DNA from: Phytobacter diazotrophicus
Lineage (GTDB): Bacteria; Pseudomonadota; Gammaproteobacteria; Enterobacterales; Enterobacteriaceae
Direction: 5' to 3'
NCBI GenBank assembly: GCA_004346725.1
Contig: SMDE01000016.1
Coordinates: 1-64,000, forward strand
DNA length: 64,000 nucleotides
Notes under the pieces: model-generated
Databases searched by the model: none
What the model was told of the DNA's origin: nothing
Seen by the model: the letters and a program-made list of their open reading frames with translations, nothing else
In this document: positions 50,978 through 59,808 of the stretch, one piece after another
Layout: each line of letters opens with the position of its first letter
Position numbering within the stretch: the first letter of the stretch is position 1
Made by a program: the position numbers and the translations under genes

Positions 50978-53074
50978 ATGCGATTTTCCCCTTTATACGG
51001 CGCGATGGCTCTGGTCTTTACGTCGCCGCTTTATGCGCAGGATGCGACAAGTAGTGATGATGAATTGATTGTTAGCGCGACACGTACGGAGGGGTCACGT
51101 AATGACTCCCCCCAGGTCATTAAGGTAATAAGCGAAAAAGAAATTGCCCAGCAACGGCAAATCACCTCGGACACCTCGCAGATCCTCAGCAATTTACTGC
51201 CGTCATTTTCGCCTCCGCGGCAGAAAATGTCCGGCAGTGGCGAAACGCTTCGCGGGCGTATGCCGCTGGTGATGATTGACGGTATTCCACAGTCAAACCC
51301 GCTGCGCCCGACCGGGCGAGAAATGCACACCATTGACTCGTCGATGATTGAGCGCATTGAGGTGATCAAAGGGGCGAACGCCAGCAACGGCGTCGGCGCC
51401 ACGGGCGGGGTGATAAATATCATCACGAAACGCGCGCAGCCGGGCACCGTAAACCAACATTTCAGCGTGGAAACCACCACCCCGACGGCGGAATTTGACC
51501 GTGATACCCAGGCATATAAAACCAACTACAGCATCAATGGCAGCGAAGAGTATATCGACTATCTTTTCTCGCTGAGCTATGAAGACCAGGGCCTGTTTAA
51601 GGATGCGAATAATCACGCCATCGGCGTTGATAATACGCAGGGTGACCTGATGGATTCCCGCGCATGGGACATGCTGGCCAAGGTGGGGTACTGGCTGGAT
51701 AACGATCAGCGCATACAGTTGAGCCTCAACCGTTACCGCCTGAAAAACAAAGATAACTACGTCAGTGTGAGGGGCGATCGCGACGCTGGCGTGCTCACCA
51801 CCTCGGTGAAGGGTAACCCGGAAGGCAGCGCCCCCCACAACGACGTCTGGACCGTGGGCACAACCTACGATAACCATAACCTTGCGGGCATGAAGCTGAC
51901 GGCGCTCGCATATTATCAGCGCTATGAAGCGTTGTTTGGCGCAACCAACTCCTCTTCTTTCCAGGATCCTGCCATTGCGCCCATTGGCACCCTCTACGAT
52001 CAGAGCCGGGCCTATACCGAAAAATACGGCAGTAAAATTGCGCTGACCAGGGACGATATCTGGGATGATCGCATCAAAGCGACGCTGGGTTTCGATACCC
52101 TGTTTGATAACTCGAAACAGGATTTGTGGTCTACCGGGCGCACCTATGTGCCGGAAATTAATTACACCGACCTGTCTCCTTTCCTGCAAATGGAGTTTTC
52201 GCCTGTTGAATCGGTGAAATTAAGCGGCGGTGTGCGTTATGAGTACGCGCGTCTGAACATCGACAGCTATCAGACGGTGTGGGCGAATGACCGTGTGAAA
52301 GTGGAGGGCGGAACACCGTCCTTTGATAAGACGCTCTATAACGCGGGTGTGGTGTGGACCCCCATTGAGCCGCTCAGCCTGTTTGCCAGCTACAGCGAAG
52401 GCTTTACCGTGCCGGATGTCGGGCGCGTACTGCGCGGCATCGATACGCCGGGGGTAAAACTGAATGACTACAGCGGCCTGCAGCCCATCGTCACGAAAAA
52501 CAGTGAGGTCGGGTTCCGGGTGCAGCAAGCCCCGTTTGACCTCGAAGCCAGTTATTACAAATCTACCTCGAAACTGGGGAGTCGCGTGGAACTGGTCAAT
52601 GATGCGTTTGTTGCCCGTCGCGAAAAAACAGAAATTGATGGCGTCGAAATTAGCGCGGGCTACAGCCCTAATGCGGACCACAAGCTGACGTTAGCCTGGT
52701 CGCACATGCGCGGTCGTTATGACAGCGATGACAACGGCAGCCTGGATGCGAAACTCGATGGCCTGAATATCTCCCCGGATCGTATCATCGCCAGTTGGTC
52801 GGCCAACTGGAATGCCGAATTGAGCACGTTCCTGCAGGCTAACTGGGCGTTAAGTAAAGCGTTCGACGACGCGGAAAAAGACTTTTCGGGCTATGCGCTG
52901 GTGGATGCTGCCGTGGGTTACAAACTACCTTACGGTAAGCTGAATCTCGGTATCTCTAACCTGCTGAATAAGCAGTACGTTACCTACTATTCCCAGAGCG
53001 CTTCTGTTGACCCGGACCGCTATTTCGCCGGACGCGGGCGCACAGCCACGCTCGGCTACAGTATTGATTTTTGA
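50978..53074 (+). CDS. TonB-dependent siderophore receptor
   Basis: Outer-membrane receptor of 698 aa. After a signal peptide (MRFSPLYGAMALVFTSPLYA) comes a TonB box-like DDELIVSATR, the plug domain (LRGRMPLVMIDGIPQSNPLR and RIEVIKGANASNGVGATGGV), and a 22-strand barrel ending in LGYSIDF with aromatic C-terminus. ATG 50978 is preferred because GAGG precedes it and it begins the signal. It is the first gene after the Fur box and precedes a matching ABC importer. The receptor resembles the citrate-hydroxamate group, such as aerobactin- or vibrioferrin-type, but I cannot name the siderophore from sequence. Confidence 0.88.
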   Translation: MRFSPLYGAMALVFTSPLYAQDATSSDDELIVSATRTEGSRNDSPQVIKVISEKEIAQQRQITSDTSQILSNLLPSFSPPRQKMSGSGETLRGRMPLVMIDGIPQSNPLRPTGREMHTIDSSMIERIEVIKGANASNGVGATGGVINIITKRAQPGTVNQHFSVETTTPTAEFDRDTQAYKTNYSINGSEEYIDYLFSLSYEDQGLFKDANNHAIGVDNTQGDLMDSRAWDMLAKVGYWLDNDQRIQLSLNRYRLKNKDNYVSVRGDRDAGVLTTSVKGNPEGSAPHNDVWTVGTTYDNHNLAGMKLTALAYYQRYEALFGATNSSSFQDPAIAPIGTLYDQSRAYTEKYGSKIALTRDDIWDDRIKATLGFDTLFDNSKQDLWSTGRTYVPEINYTDLSPFLQMEFSPVESVKLSGGVRYEYARLNIDSYQTVWANDRVKVEGGTPSFDKTLYNAGVVWTPIEPLSLFASYSEGFTVPDVGRVLRGIDTPGVKLNDYSGLQPIVTKNSEVGFRVQQAPFDLEASYYKSTSKLGSRVELVNDAFVARREKTEIDGVEISAGYSPNADHKLTLAWSHMRGRYDSDDNGSLDAKLDGLNISPDRIIASWSANWNAELSTFLQANWALSKAFDDAEKDFSGYALVDAAVGYKLPYGKLNLGISNLLNKQYVTYYSQSASVDPDRYFAGRGRTATLGYSIDF

Positions 53075-53079
53075 CTCAG

Positions 53080-53100
53080 ACCGCCCCTTTCCGGGGCGGT
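53080..53100 (+). terminator. Strong hairpin between the receptor and binding-protein genes
   Basis: ACCGCCCC-TTTCC-GGGGCGGT gives an 8-bp GC-rich stem with no T-run, ending five bases before the next start codon. It may shield the receptor mRNA 3' end or lower translation of the downstream genes by covering the ribosome-site region (GGGGCGG). Confidence 0.6.
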
Positions 53101-53104
53101 ATCC

Positions 53105-54019
53105 ATGATGATGAAAAACACATTCTCATTTTCTCTGACGCGCCGCCGCGCGCTCCAGTCGCTGTTGCTGGGTGTTGTCTCACCGACGCTGTTTGCCCGT
53201 CAACCGACCGCGCTGCGCGCCGTGTCACTTTTCCAGGGAGCGACCGACAGCATGGCTGCGCTGGGTGCCACACCCGCTGGCATTGTTGAGTCCTGGACGG
53301 AGAAACCGGTTTATCGTTATTTGCGCCCGCAGCTCTCCGGTGTACCACTGCTCGGGCTTGAGACGCAGCCTGCGCTGGAAAAAATCGTATTGCTCAACCC
53401 GGACATTATTTTTGCCTCCCGCTTCCGTCACCAGGATATCGCGCCGCTGTTGCAAAAAATTGCCCCTGTTGCGCTGCTTGATGATGTCTTTGAGTTCAAA
53501 AAAACACTGAGGGTCGTGGCAGAAAAGCTGGCGATGAAAAGCGCCGCGGCACAACTGCTTGAGCGCTGGGATGCGCGCGTTGCCACACTGCGTAATCTTA
53601 TCCGGACGCGATTTGATACGGCGAACGGCCCGCAGGTTTCGGTGATTGAGGTGCGCCCTGATCATATTCGTAGCTATGTTGCGCAAAGCTTTCCGGGCTC
53701 GGTGATGTCCGAACTGGGTTTTGCCTGGAGTGAACAGGCGATGCAGGCGCAAAGCGCTTCGTTACGTTTCTCCGGCATGGAGAATATTCCTTTGCTGGAT
53801 GCCGATATCTTTTTCATTTTACTGCGCGCTAACAGTCCGGCGATCGCCCGGCAGTATCAAACACTCACGGCACATCCTCTCTGGCAGCAACTGCGGGCGG
53901 TGAAAACGGGACAATTATGGGTCGTGGACAGCGTGCCCTGGAGTTTGTCCGGCGGCATTCTGGGGGCGAATCAAATTCTCAACGATGTGGAATACGCGCT
54001 ACTCAGGGGGCGAGCATGA
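53105..54019 (+). CDS. Periplasmic iron-siderophore-binding protein (FhuD/FecB type)
   Basis: ABC-type III solute-binding protein of 304 aa. The N-terminus SLTRRRALQSLLLGVVSPTL fits a twin-arginine signal, as in FhuD. The mature protein has the class III landmarks: ALGATPAGIVESW, LNPDIIFASRF near residue 100, the long connecting helix, and VVDSVPWSLSGGI at the end. Three consecutive ATG codons (53105, 53108, 53111) could start it. The stop overlaps the next permease's start by ATGA. It carries the ferric siderophore from the receptor to the permease pair; ligand unknown. Confidence 0.87.
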   Translation: MMMKNTFSFSLTRRRALQSLLLGVVSPTLFARQPTALRAVSLFQGATDSMAALGATPAGIVESWTEKPVYRYLRPQLSGVPLLGLETQPALEKIVLLNPDIIFASRFRHQDIAPLLQKIAPVALLDDVFEFKKTLRVVAEKLAMKSAAAQLLERWDARVATLRNLIRTRFDTANGPQVSVIEVRPDHIRSYVAQSFPGSVMSELGFAWSEQAMQAQSASLRFSGMENIPLLDADIFFILLRANSPAIARQYQTLTAHPLWQQLRAVKTGQLWVVDSVPWSLSGGILGANQILNDVEYALLRGRA

Positions 54020-55002
54020 GAGGGCGATTTCTGCTCTGTGGCCTGCTGCTGGTGGTGATGGCAGTGGTCAGTATGATGACAGGCACCCGCTTTTATACCT
54101 TCGCGCAGTTAACAAATGCGCTGTTACATGCGGACCCGACCAGCGCGGTGGATACCATTATTCGCACCTCACGTTTGCCGCGTACCCTGCTGGCGATGGG
54201 GGTAGGGGCCTTTCTGGCGGTGGCGGGCGGCTTGATGCAGGCATTGACCCGCAATCCGTTAGCCGCACCGGGACTGTTTGGCGTTAATGCCGGTGCGGCG
54301 TTGATGATTGTGCTGGTGGGCAGTTTTTTCGCCATTAGCTCCCCCTGGGTCACATTGTGTCTGGCGTTTACCGGCGCGTGTGCCACCGGCACGCTGGTCT
54401 GGTTCACCAGCCGTATTAGCAAAGGCCAGCTCAACCCACTGCGCCTGGTGCTGGCAGGTGTTGCCATCACCGCGCTGTGTAACGCCTTTACTCAGGCGAT
54501 ACTCGTTATTGACCAGGAGACGCTCGATACCATGCTGTTCTGGCTGGCGGGCAGTCTTGCTGGAAATGATCTTGTGCATCTGTACCCGGTACTGCTCCCT
54601 GGCGTGCTGTTGGTGGTCGCTGCCTGTCTGTTCGCCGGGCAAATGAACGTGCTGAACGCTGGCGAAGAGATCGCCCGTGGGCTCGGGCTCAACATCGCAC
54701 TGGTACGATTGCTGGCCAGCGTTCTGGTGGTTGGGCTGGCGGGCTGCGCGGTAGCGCTGGCAGGCAATATCGGCTTTGTCGGGCTTATTGTGCCGCATAT
54801 CGCCCGCCAGTTGTTTGGCAGCGATCTGCGCCAGTCGCTCCCGGCCAGTGCCGTGCTCGGTGCTTTGCTGCTACTGGTTGCAGACATTGCCGCCCGGGTT
54901 GTGATTTTGCCGCAGGAAGTCCCGGTTGGGGTGATGACGGCACTCATGGGCGCGCCGTTCTTTATTTTGCTGGCGCAGCGCAGGGGGAACCATGCCGAAT
55001 AG
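54016..55002 (+). CDS. Iron-siderophore ABC permease (FecCD family), first subunit
   Basis: FecCD-family permease of 328 aa with about ten helices. RLPRTLLAMGVGAFLAVAGG and LMQALTRNPLAAPGLFGVNA form the family's first hallmark, and GFVGLIVPHIARQLFG is the cytoplasmic loop that contacts the ATPase. ATG 54016 overlaps the binding-protein stop, so translation is coupled; an earlier open start has no homology. It heterodimerises with the next permease. Confidence 0.9.
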   Translation: MRGRFLLCGLLLVVMAVVSMMTGTRFYTFAQLTNALLHADPTSAVDTIIRTSRLPRTLLAMGVGAFLAVAGGLMQALTRNPLAAPGLFGVNAGAALMIVLVGSFFAISSPWVTLCLAFTGACATGTLVWFTSRISKGQLNPLRLVLAGVAITALCNAFTQAILVIDQETLDTMLFWLAGSLAGNDLVHLYPVLLPGVLLVVAACLFAGQMNVLNAGEEIARGLGLNIALVRLLASVLVVGLAGCAVALAGNIGFVGLIVPHIARQLFGSDLRQSLPASAVLGALLLLVADIAARVVILPQEVPVGVMTALMGAPFFILLAQRRGNHAE

Positions 55003-56023
55003 CCAACTTTTCCGTGTGGGGCCCTTTTCACGCCAGTTCTCGCCGCGTTTGCTGCCAGTATTACTGGCTTGTTTACTCATCACCATGCTCGTTACCCTTG
55101 TGGCGCTGAGTATCGGCGATGTAGCGATTTCGCTGCTGCAAACCTTTTGGCTCCTGTTCCAGCCTGACGCCCGTCCGCAGAGTTTTATTCTGCATGAGTT
55201 ACGTTTACCGCGCGTGGCGCTGGCGCTACTGGCCGGCGGCGGGTTAGGAATGGCCGGGCTCATCATGCAAACGCTGGTACGTAACCCGCTGGCCTCGCCG
55301 GATACCCTGGGCGTAACGACCGGAGCAAGCGCCGGTGCGCTGATATGGCTCTCCTTTTTCAGCCTGCAATACGGCAGCGCAGGGATGCCCTGGGCGGCGA
55401 TGGCAGGCGCGGCCTGCGCTGTTGGGCTGATTTTCCTGCTCTCCTGGCGTAAAGGGCTCACGCCGCTGTGCCTGATCCTGACCGGTGTCGGTGTCTCGGC
55501 GCTGGCAGGGGCGGTCGTCACGTTAGTTCTGGTCTTTAGCCCGCTTACCACCACCTTTTCCGCCTGGGTGTGGCTAAGCGGTAGCGTCTATGCCGCGACC
55601 TGGGAGAAGGTGCTAAGGCTGCTGACGATTTATCTCTGGGCACTTCCGGTAGTGGTTTTTTTGCTGCGCTACCTGAAAACGTTGCAATTGCATGATGAGC
55701 TGGCGACCGGACTCGGCGTGCGAGTACATCCCCTGCGGGTGCTGCTGTTGCTCGGCTGCGTGGTGCTCTCCGGCGGGGCGATTGCGCTGGTGGGGGCAAT
55801 GGCTTTTGTCGGTCTGATAGCGCCGCACATTGCCAGGCGGGTGGTGCGTCAGGGCTTTTTTGGTCAGGCCTTTGTTACCGTTTGCTGTGGAGGCTGCATG
55901 GTGACCACCGCCGATCTGCTGGCCCGAACCCTGTTTCGGCCCGCTGATATTCCGGCCGGGGTTTTTGTGGCGCTGGCCGGTGCGCCGTTCTTTTTATGGC
56001 TGCTTATCCGGCAGCGAACGTAA
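54992..56023 (+). CDS. Iron-siderophore ABC permease (FecCD family), second subunit
   Basis: Second FecCD-family permease, 343 aa. Hallmarks are ELRLPRVALALLAGGGLGMA, LIMQTLVRNPLASPDTLGVT and MAFVGLIAPHIARRVVRQG. It starts 11 bases inside the previous gene. Having two permease genes instead of the fused FhuB places the system with FecCD/FepDG/CbrBC-type importers. Confidence 0.9.
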   Translation: MPNSQLFRVGPFSRQFSPRLLPVLLACLLITMLVTLVALSIGDVAISLLQTFWLLFQPDARPQSFILHELRLPRVALALLAGGGLGMAGLIMQTLVRNPLASPDTLGVTTGASAGALIWLSFFSLQYGSAGMPWAAMAGAACAVGLIFLLSWRKGLTPLCLILTGVGVSALAGAVVTLVLVFSPLTTTFSAWVWLSGSVYAATWEKVLRLLTIYLWALPVVVFLLRYLKTLQLHDELATGLGVRVHPLRVLLLLGCVVLSGGAIALVGAMAFVGLIAPHIARRVVRQGFFGQAFVTVCCGGCMVTTADLLARTLFRPADIPAGVFVALAGAPFFLWLLIRQRT

Positions 56024-56037
56024 CCGATGAGGAAATC

Positions 56038-56832
56038 GTGTCTCTCACAACGCAAAAGCTGAGCATCAGCTACCACCAGCAACAGGTGATCGATTCGCTG
56101 GATTTAGCCCTGCCAGCGGCAAAAGTGTCGGTGCTGATTGGCAGCAACGGCTGCGGCAAAAGCACGCTGCTCAAAGCCATGGCGCGACTGCTGACGCCAC
56201 AGTCAGGGACGGTCATTCTTGATGGCGCGGACATTCACACCAGCAATACGGCGCATATTGCCCGCCAACTGGCTATCTTGCCGCAAACCCCCGTCGCACC
56301 GGAGGGAATCACCGTGCGTCAACTGGTCAGCCTCGGGCGTTTTCCTTACCAGAACTGGCTGCGACAGTGGTCAGCGGAAGATGAACAGCAGGTGGAGGAG
56401 GCGTTACGCCTGACGGGAACCACCGCTCTGCAACATCGCCCGGTGGATGCGTTATCCGGCGGGCAGCGTCAACGGGTGTGGATTGCCATGACGCTGGCAC
56501 AGGCGACAAACACTGTGTTACTGGACGAGCCCACAACCTACCTTGACCTGGCGCATCAGATTGAGATTCTGGAACTGTTGCGCGGCCTCAATCAGCAGCA
56601 GGGCAAAACCATTGTGATGGTACTGCACGATCTGAACCTGGCCTGTCGTTATGCCGATCACCTGGTGGCCGTACATCAAGGCCGGGTGTATGCGCAAGGG
56701 GCGCCAAAGCAGATCATGACGGAAGCTCTGGTGAACAAGGTGTTTAATTTGCGCTGCCGGATTATTGACGATCCTTTCTTCCATACGCCGTTGTGCATTC
56801 CTTTTCCGGGAGAATCGCATGCTGACGAGTGA
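56038..56832 (+). CDS. Iron-siderophore ABC ATPase (FecE/FepC type)
   Basis: ATPase of 264 aa. Walker A LIGSNGCGKSTLLKA near residue 35, signature DALSGGQRQRVWIAM near 135, Walker B NTVLLDEPTTYLDLAH, and the switch His in MVLHDLNLACRYAD. GTG 56038 behind GAGG is the better start; an ATG at 55996 lies inside the permease gene. It powers the two permeases. The 3' end overlaps the FhuF-like gene by 14 bases. Confidence 0.9.
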   Translation: MSLTTQKLSISYHQQQVIDSLDLALPAAKVSVLIGSNGCGKSTLLKAMARLLTPQSGTVILDGADIHTSNTAHIARQLAILPQTPVAPEGITVRQLVSLGRFPYQNWLRQWSAEDEQQVEEALRLTGTTALQHRPVDALSGGQRQRVWIAMTLAQATNTVLLDEPTTYLDLAHQIEILELLRGLNQQQGKTIVMVLHDLNLACRYADHLVAVHQGRVYAQGAPKQIMTEALVNKVFNLRCRIIDDPFFHTPLCIPFPGESHADE

Positions 56833-57571
56833 GGAACATACGTACCTGCAAACCGTGTTTCGCCTGCGCTCACTCGTACAGGCAGACTGGCGAAGCGTGC
56901 CGGGCGAGGCACTGCGGGATGCGCAAACCTGTCGGGAGGTACTTGCGCGCGTGATGCCGCTTATCGGTGCGCCGGACCAGGCGATTGCCGCGTCGCTTTT
57001 CGCCAAAAGAGTGGCATTTCTCGCATCCGGAAGTGTGCTTTACGCGATGAGTGTGTTTGATAAAGGCCTGCCGTTATCACTCACGGCGTGTCGACTGGAA
57101 TATGCGCACGATAACGGTTTGTGGACATCGTCGTTGCCAGCCGATATTACGGCGACGGGGTATGCCCCGGGTGCGCGTGATGCGTGGCGTGAAACCATTG
57201 TCAGTACCTTATTCAGAACGTTTTTCGCGCCGCTGTGGCAAAGCCTGTCACAGGTGAGCGGTTTGCCGGAGCACATTCTCTGGGAAAATACCGCTGTGCG
57301 GGTCTACTCCTTATATCAGGGACGGATGGAGGGGCTTAGCGCCGATCAGGAGAAGCGCCAACAGGCGGATTTTGCCTGGCTGCTGGAAGAGGCTGACCCG
57401 TCACTGTTTGGCCTGCCATGGAACCCGCTAAGACGTTTTCGTCGGCCCCTGCAAAAAGACGTGGCGGGAAACAGGGTGCGCTTTCGCCGCACCTGCTGTT
57501 TTTATTACAAAACGGTGCAACCTGTGGAGTATTGTCACAATTGCCCGCTGTGCAAGGCAACATCGTTCTGA
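56819..57571 (+). CDS. FhuF-like siderophore-iron reductase
   Basis: Cytoplasmic [2Fe-2S] ferric-siderophore reductase of 250 aa, of the FhuF family. The C-terminal cluster motif is RRTCCFYYKT, then VEYCHNCPLC, giving the typical Cys-Cys-x10-Cys-x2-Cys pattern. ATG 56819 follows GGGAGA and overlaps the ATPase stop, so expression is coupled. Reducing Fe(III) releases iron from the imported chelate without destroying the siderophore, which suits citrate-hydroxamate types. It ends the Fur-controlled operon. Confidence 0.88.
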   Translation: MLTSEEHTYLQTVFRLRSLVQADWRSVPGEALRDAQTCREVLARVMPLIGAPDQAIAASLFAKRVAFLASGSVLYAMSVFDKGLPLSLTACRLEYAHDNGLWTSSLPADITATGYAPGARDAWRETIVSTLFRTFFAPLWQSLSQVSGLPEHILWENTAVRVYSLYQGRMEGLSADQEKRQQADFAWLLEEADPSLFGLPWNPLRRFRRPLQKDVAGNRVRFRRTCCFYYKTVQPVEYCHNCPLCKATSF

Positions 57572-57641
57572 TTGTGCGCACAGCGGTTGAGGGCGGGAGC
57601 TTAGTGGTATCATACAGCGCGGGCCTGCCAGGGCGAAAAGC

Positions 57642-59231
57642 TCAGGCAGGCAATGAGCCGCAGGGACCGGCAAGGACGCTACGGAGTTCGCTTAAAGGAA
57701 CCGCTTTTGCAAAGTACCACCCCTGCGCGCAGCCTCCCGGTACGTTATCTTTCAGAAACTGATACTGTATGTCTGTCTCCACCCCTTCAAAGACCACTAT
57801 TTTAGGTATGTTTTTAAACATCTCTATCAGACCAGGAAGAATATCTTTATTGGTGGATTCTGTTCCTATTGAATCCGTTATCGACTTATCAATCTTAATT
57901 TCGCCCACGTCAAGTAAGGAAAGCCAGTTCAGGTTTGAATAACCGGTTCCGAAATCGTCGAGGGCAAACATAATACCGGTCCCCTTAAAAAGGTCCATCG
58001 AGCGTTTAATATCTTCTGTACCGGAACTTTGCCTTTCTGTAATTTCAAGAATAATCGACTCGCCTGCAACGTTTTCATCTTTTAACGTGCTGAGTAGTTT
58101 TTCACGAAACTCCTCCGAGCAGATGTCCGCGCAACTGACGTTGATGCTAAGGGTGATATCGCTGTTCAGCAGTATCGGTGCGCACTCTCTAATGGAATGC
58201 TCAACCACATACAGGCTAATCTTATTTATTAAGCCATTTTTTTCCGCAAGAGGAATAAATATATCCGGGCCGATACGTCCGATTTGAGGGTCCGTCCAGC
58301 GTAACAGTACCTCGACGCCGGTTATTTGGCGGTCTTTAAGCCTGTAGATGGGTTGATAGACGAAATGCAACTCGCGGTTTTCGATTGCGTGTTTCAGTCG
58401 GGAAAGTAAAGACTCTTTATGTGACACGTTATTAACGTACAGCGCGCCAATCAACAGACCGATGATAAGCGATGCGCTAAACAGAGAAATAAGGATATAC
58501 AGATTGTTTTTGAAAAATAAAGGGAGTGATGTCCCGGAAATAACGCAAATGTCATTCGTACTATTACAGGCATGCTCCGTAAAATACAACCAGGAGTGTG
58601 CTTTGTTATGTTCTACAGACTCCAGTAAGTGTGTGTTTTTTCCAATCATAAAAAAATGATTTTCATGTTTGAAATCACCTATGATGGCATCAAAATCCAT
58701 CTTATTGGCTTCCTCCCAAAAACGCTGGAAGGCAAAAGGTGACACCGTTATGGCGAAATTACTGGTATAAAAGACGTCTGCCGTAATGTTTTCTTCAATC
58801 TGCGCATCAAAGACCCACGTATAGCTCCCCCGGTTGACCTTATTTCTGAACATGTTCAACGAAAGGGGCGCGTTCAGTTTTCCCCAGAGGGCCGAACAGA
58901 CAATTTTCTCATCCTCAACATAGGCGATATCTTTAATAAGCGGGTAAGGCCAGAGCCGTTTACGCAGCGCCTGCTGGTATTGAGCACTGCATGGTTCATA
59001 GACCGCAAACTCTTGTCGCAGCCCATCAATCAGTTTAACTTGCGAAATAAGGCTATTGCTGCGTGCCAGAATGGATTCAGCATAATCTTCTAGTTTTTCA
59101 TGGGCATAGATATAATACACCCCCAGGCCTGCGCCATACAGGGCACCGAAGGTTAACACTATGGATAATGCGTAAATGCCGATCCTGTGGTGGAGAGTTC
59201 TCAGTATTTGCAGTGGCATTGTTGACAACAT
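57642..59231 (-). CDS. CSS-motif c-di-GMP phosphodiesterase (EAL)
   Basis: Inner-membrane EAL protein of about 529 aa. An N-terminal helix (IYALSIVLTFGALYGAGLGV) and a second helix near residue 245 enclose a periplasmic CSS domain with its conserved cysteines (VYEPCSAQYQ and KIVCSALWG). The EAL domain starts ELHFVYQPIYRL; catalytic elements GVEVLLRW, LEITERQ, ALDDFGTGYSNLNWL, KIDKSI and FEGVET are all present, so it should hydrolyse c-di-GMP. Such proteins sense periplasmic redox state through the cysteines. The start may be 59231 or 59219. An FlhD-like gene lies upstream on the same strand. Lower c-di-GMP favours motility over biofilm. Confidence 0.87.
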   Translation of the reverse strand: MLSTMPLQILRTLHHRIGIYALSIVLTFGALYGAGLGVYYIYAHEKLEDYAESILARSNSLISQVKLIDGLRQEFAVYEPCSAQYQQALRKRLWPYPLIKDIAYVEDEKIVCSALWGKLNAPLSLNMFRNKVNRGSYTWVFDAQIEENITADVFYTSNFAITVSPFAFQRFWEEANKMDFDAIIGDFKHENHFFMIGKNTHLLESVEHNKAHSWLYFTEHACNSTNDICVISGTSLPLFFKNNLYILISLFSASLIIGLLIGALYVNNVSHKESLLSRLKHAIENRELHFVYQPIYRLKDRQITGVEVLLRWTDPQIGRIGPDIFIPLAEKNGLINKISLYVVEHSIRECAPILLNSDITLSINVSCADICSEEFREKLLSTLKDENVAGESIILEITERQSSGTEDIKRSMDLFKGTGIMFALDDFGTGYSNLNWLSLLDVGEIKIDKSITDSIGTESTNKDILPGLIEMFKNIPKIVVFEGVETDIQYQFLKDNVPGGCAQGWYFAKAVPLSELRSVLAGPCGSLPA

Positions 59232-59526
59232 TCCCCTGTCTTTATGGTTATCCAACGTGCACGCTCGGTACAGTATTAACCCTATCCCAGTCATGCTCTC
59301 AGACCTGAGAGGTAAACCGCACTTATCGTGATTATCGGCCATACTGCCCGGGACTTTATCTGTTATCGCTGTTCATTCCTGCGACCGTCGTCAACACCAG
59401 TGGAATGGCGCCATGAATTGCAAAAAAGTACCCTTTCAAAGATGAATGTTAAAAAGAGTGATTCCCGTAAAGATTCTCAAAGCAATACAATATTCGACAC
59501 CCGTAAATATTTAAAAGAGAAATATC
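59232..59526. other. Spacer between the FlhD-like and EAL genes
   Basis: About 295 bases on the same strand between the two genes. Minus-strand frames here do not continue FlhD homology, and there is no obvious terminator. An open frame on the plus strand overlaps the end of the FlhD-like gene and has no recognisable content. Confidence 0.45.
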
Positions 59527-59808
59527 TTAACGCCGATGCTGAGATTGACCGTGAATGGCCTGAGCACCGGTCGGTTCAGCAAGGGGGGTGATCAGGTTTG
59601 GTTTAACTTTAATGATGCACTGATTTGTCTGCGCCAGCGCGAGTATTTGCGTGGCGGTTAGTTGCTTAACCGTCTGAATTAATTCAATGTCCATGTTTAA
59701 AAAGCTTTCGGCTTGTTTGGCATCTTCAGTTGCTACGCGTTGTGCCAGTAAAAGATATGACAAATTTAGATTGTGAATTTCTTTAAGGACAGGAACTTGT
59801 GTGGTCAT
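59527..59808 (-). CDS. FlhD-like regulator, orphan and short
   Basis: A 93-residue protein matching the core of FlhD, the master flagellar regulator subunit: [20 protein letters not shown] aligns with E. coli FlhD [20 protein letters not shown], and [19 protein letters not shown] with LTLPQMVKLAETNQLVCHF. E. coli FlhD is about 116-119 aa; the C-terminal 20-25 residues diverge or are missing. There is no flhC beside it and no flagellar gene in the window. It may act with a distant FlhC, or as an antagonist or surface-structure regulator. The downstream EAL gene on the same strand suggests a shared role in motility or adhesion. Start ATG 59808 has a weak ribosome site. Confidence 0.72.
   Translation of the reverse strand: [93 protein letters not shown]

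Noticed and set aside
59328-59591. An 87-aa plus-strand open frame overlapping the FlhD-like gene
   Set aside because: No recognisable motif, no good ribosome site, and it is antisense to a gene with clear homology.
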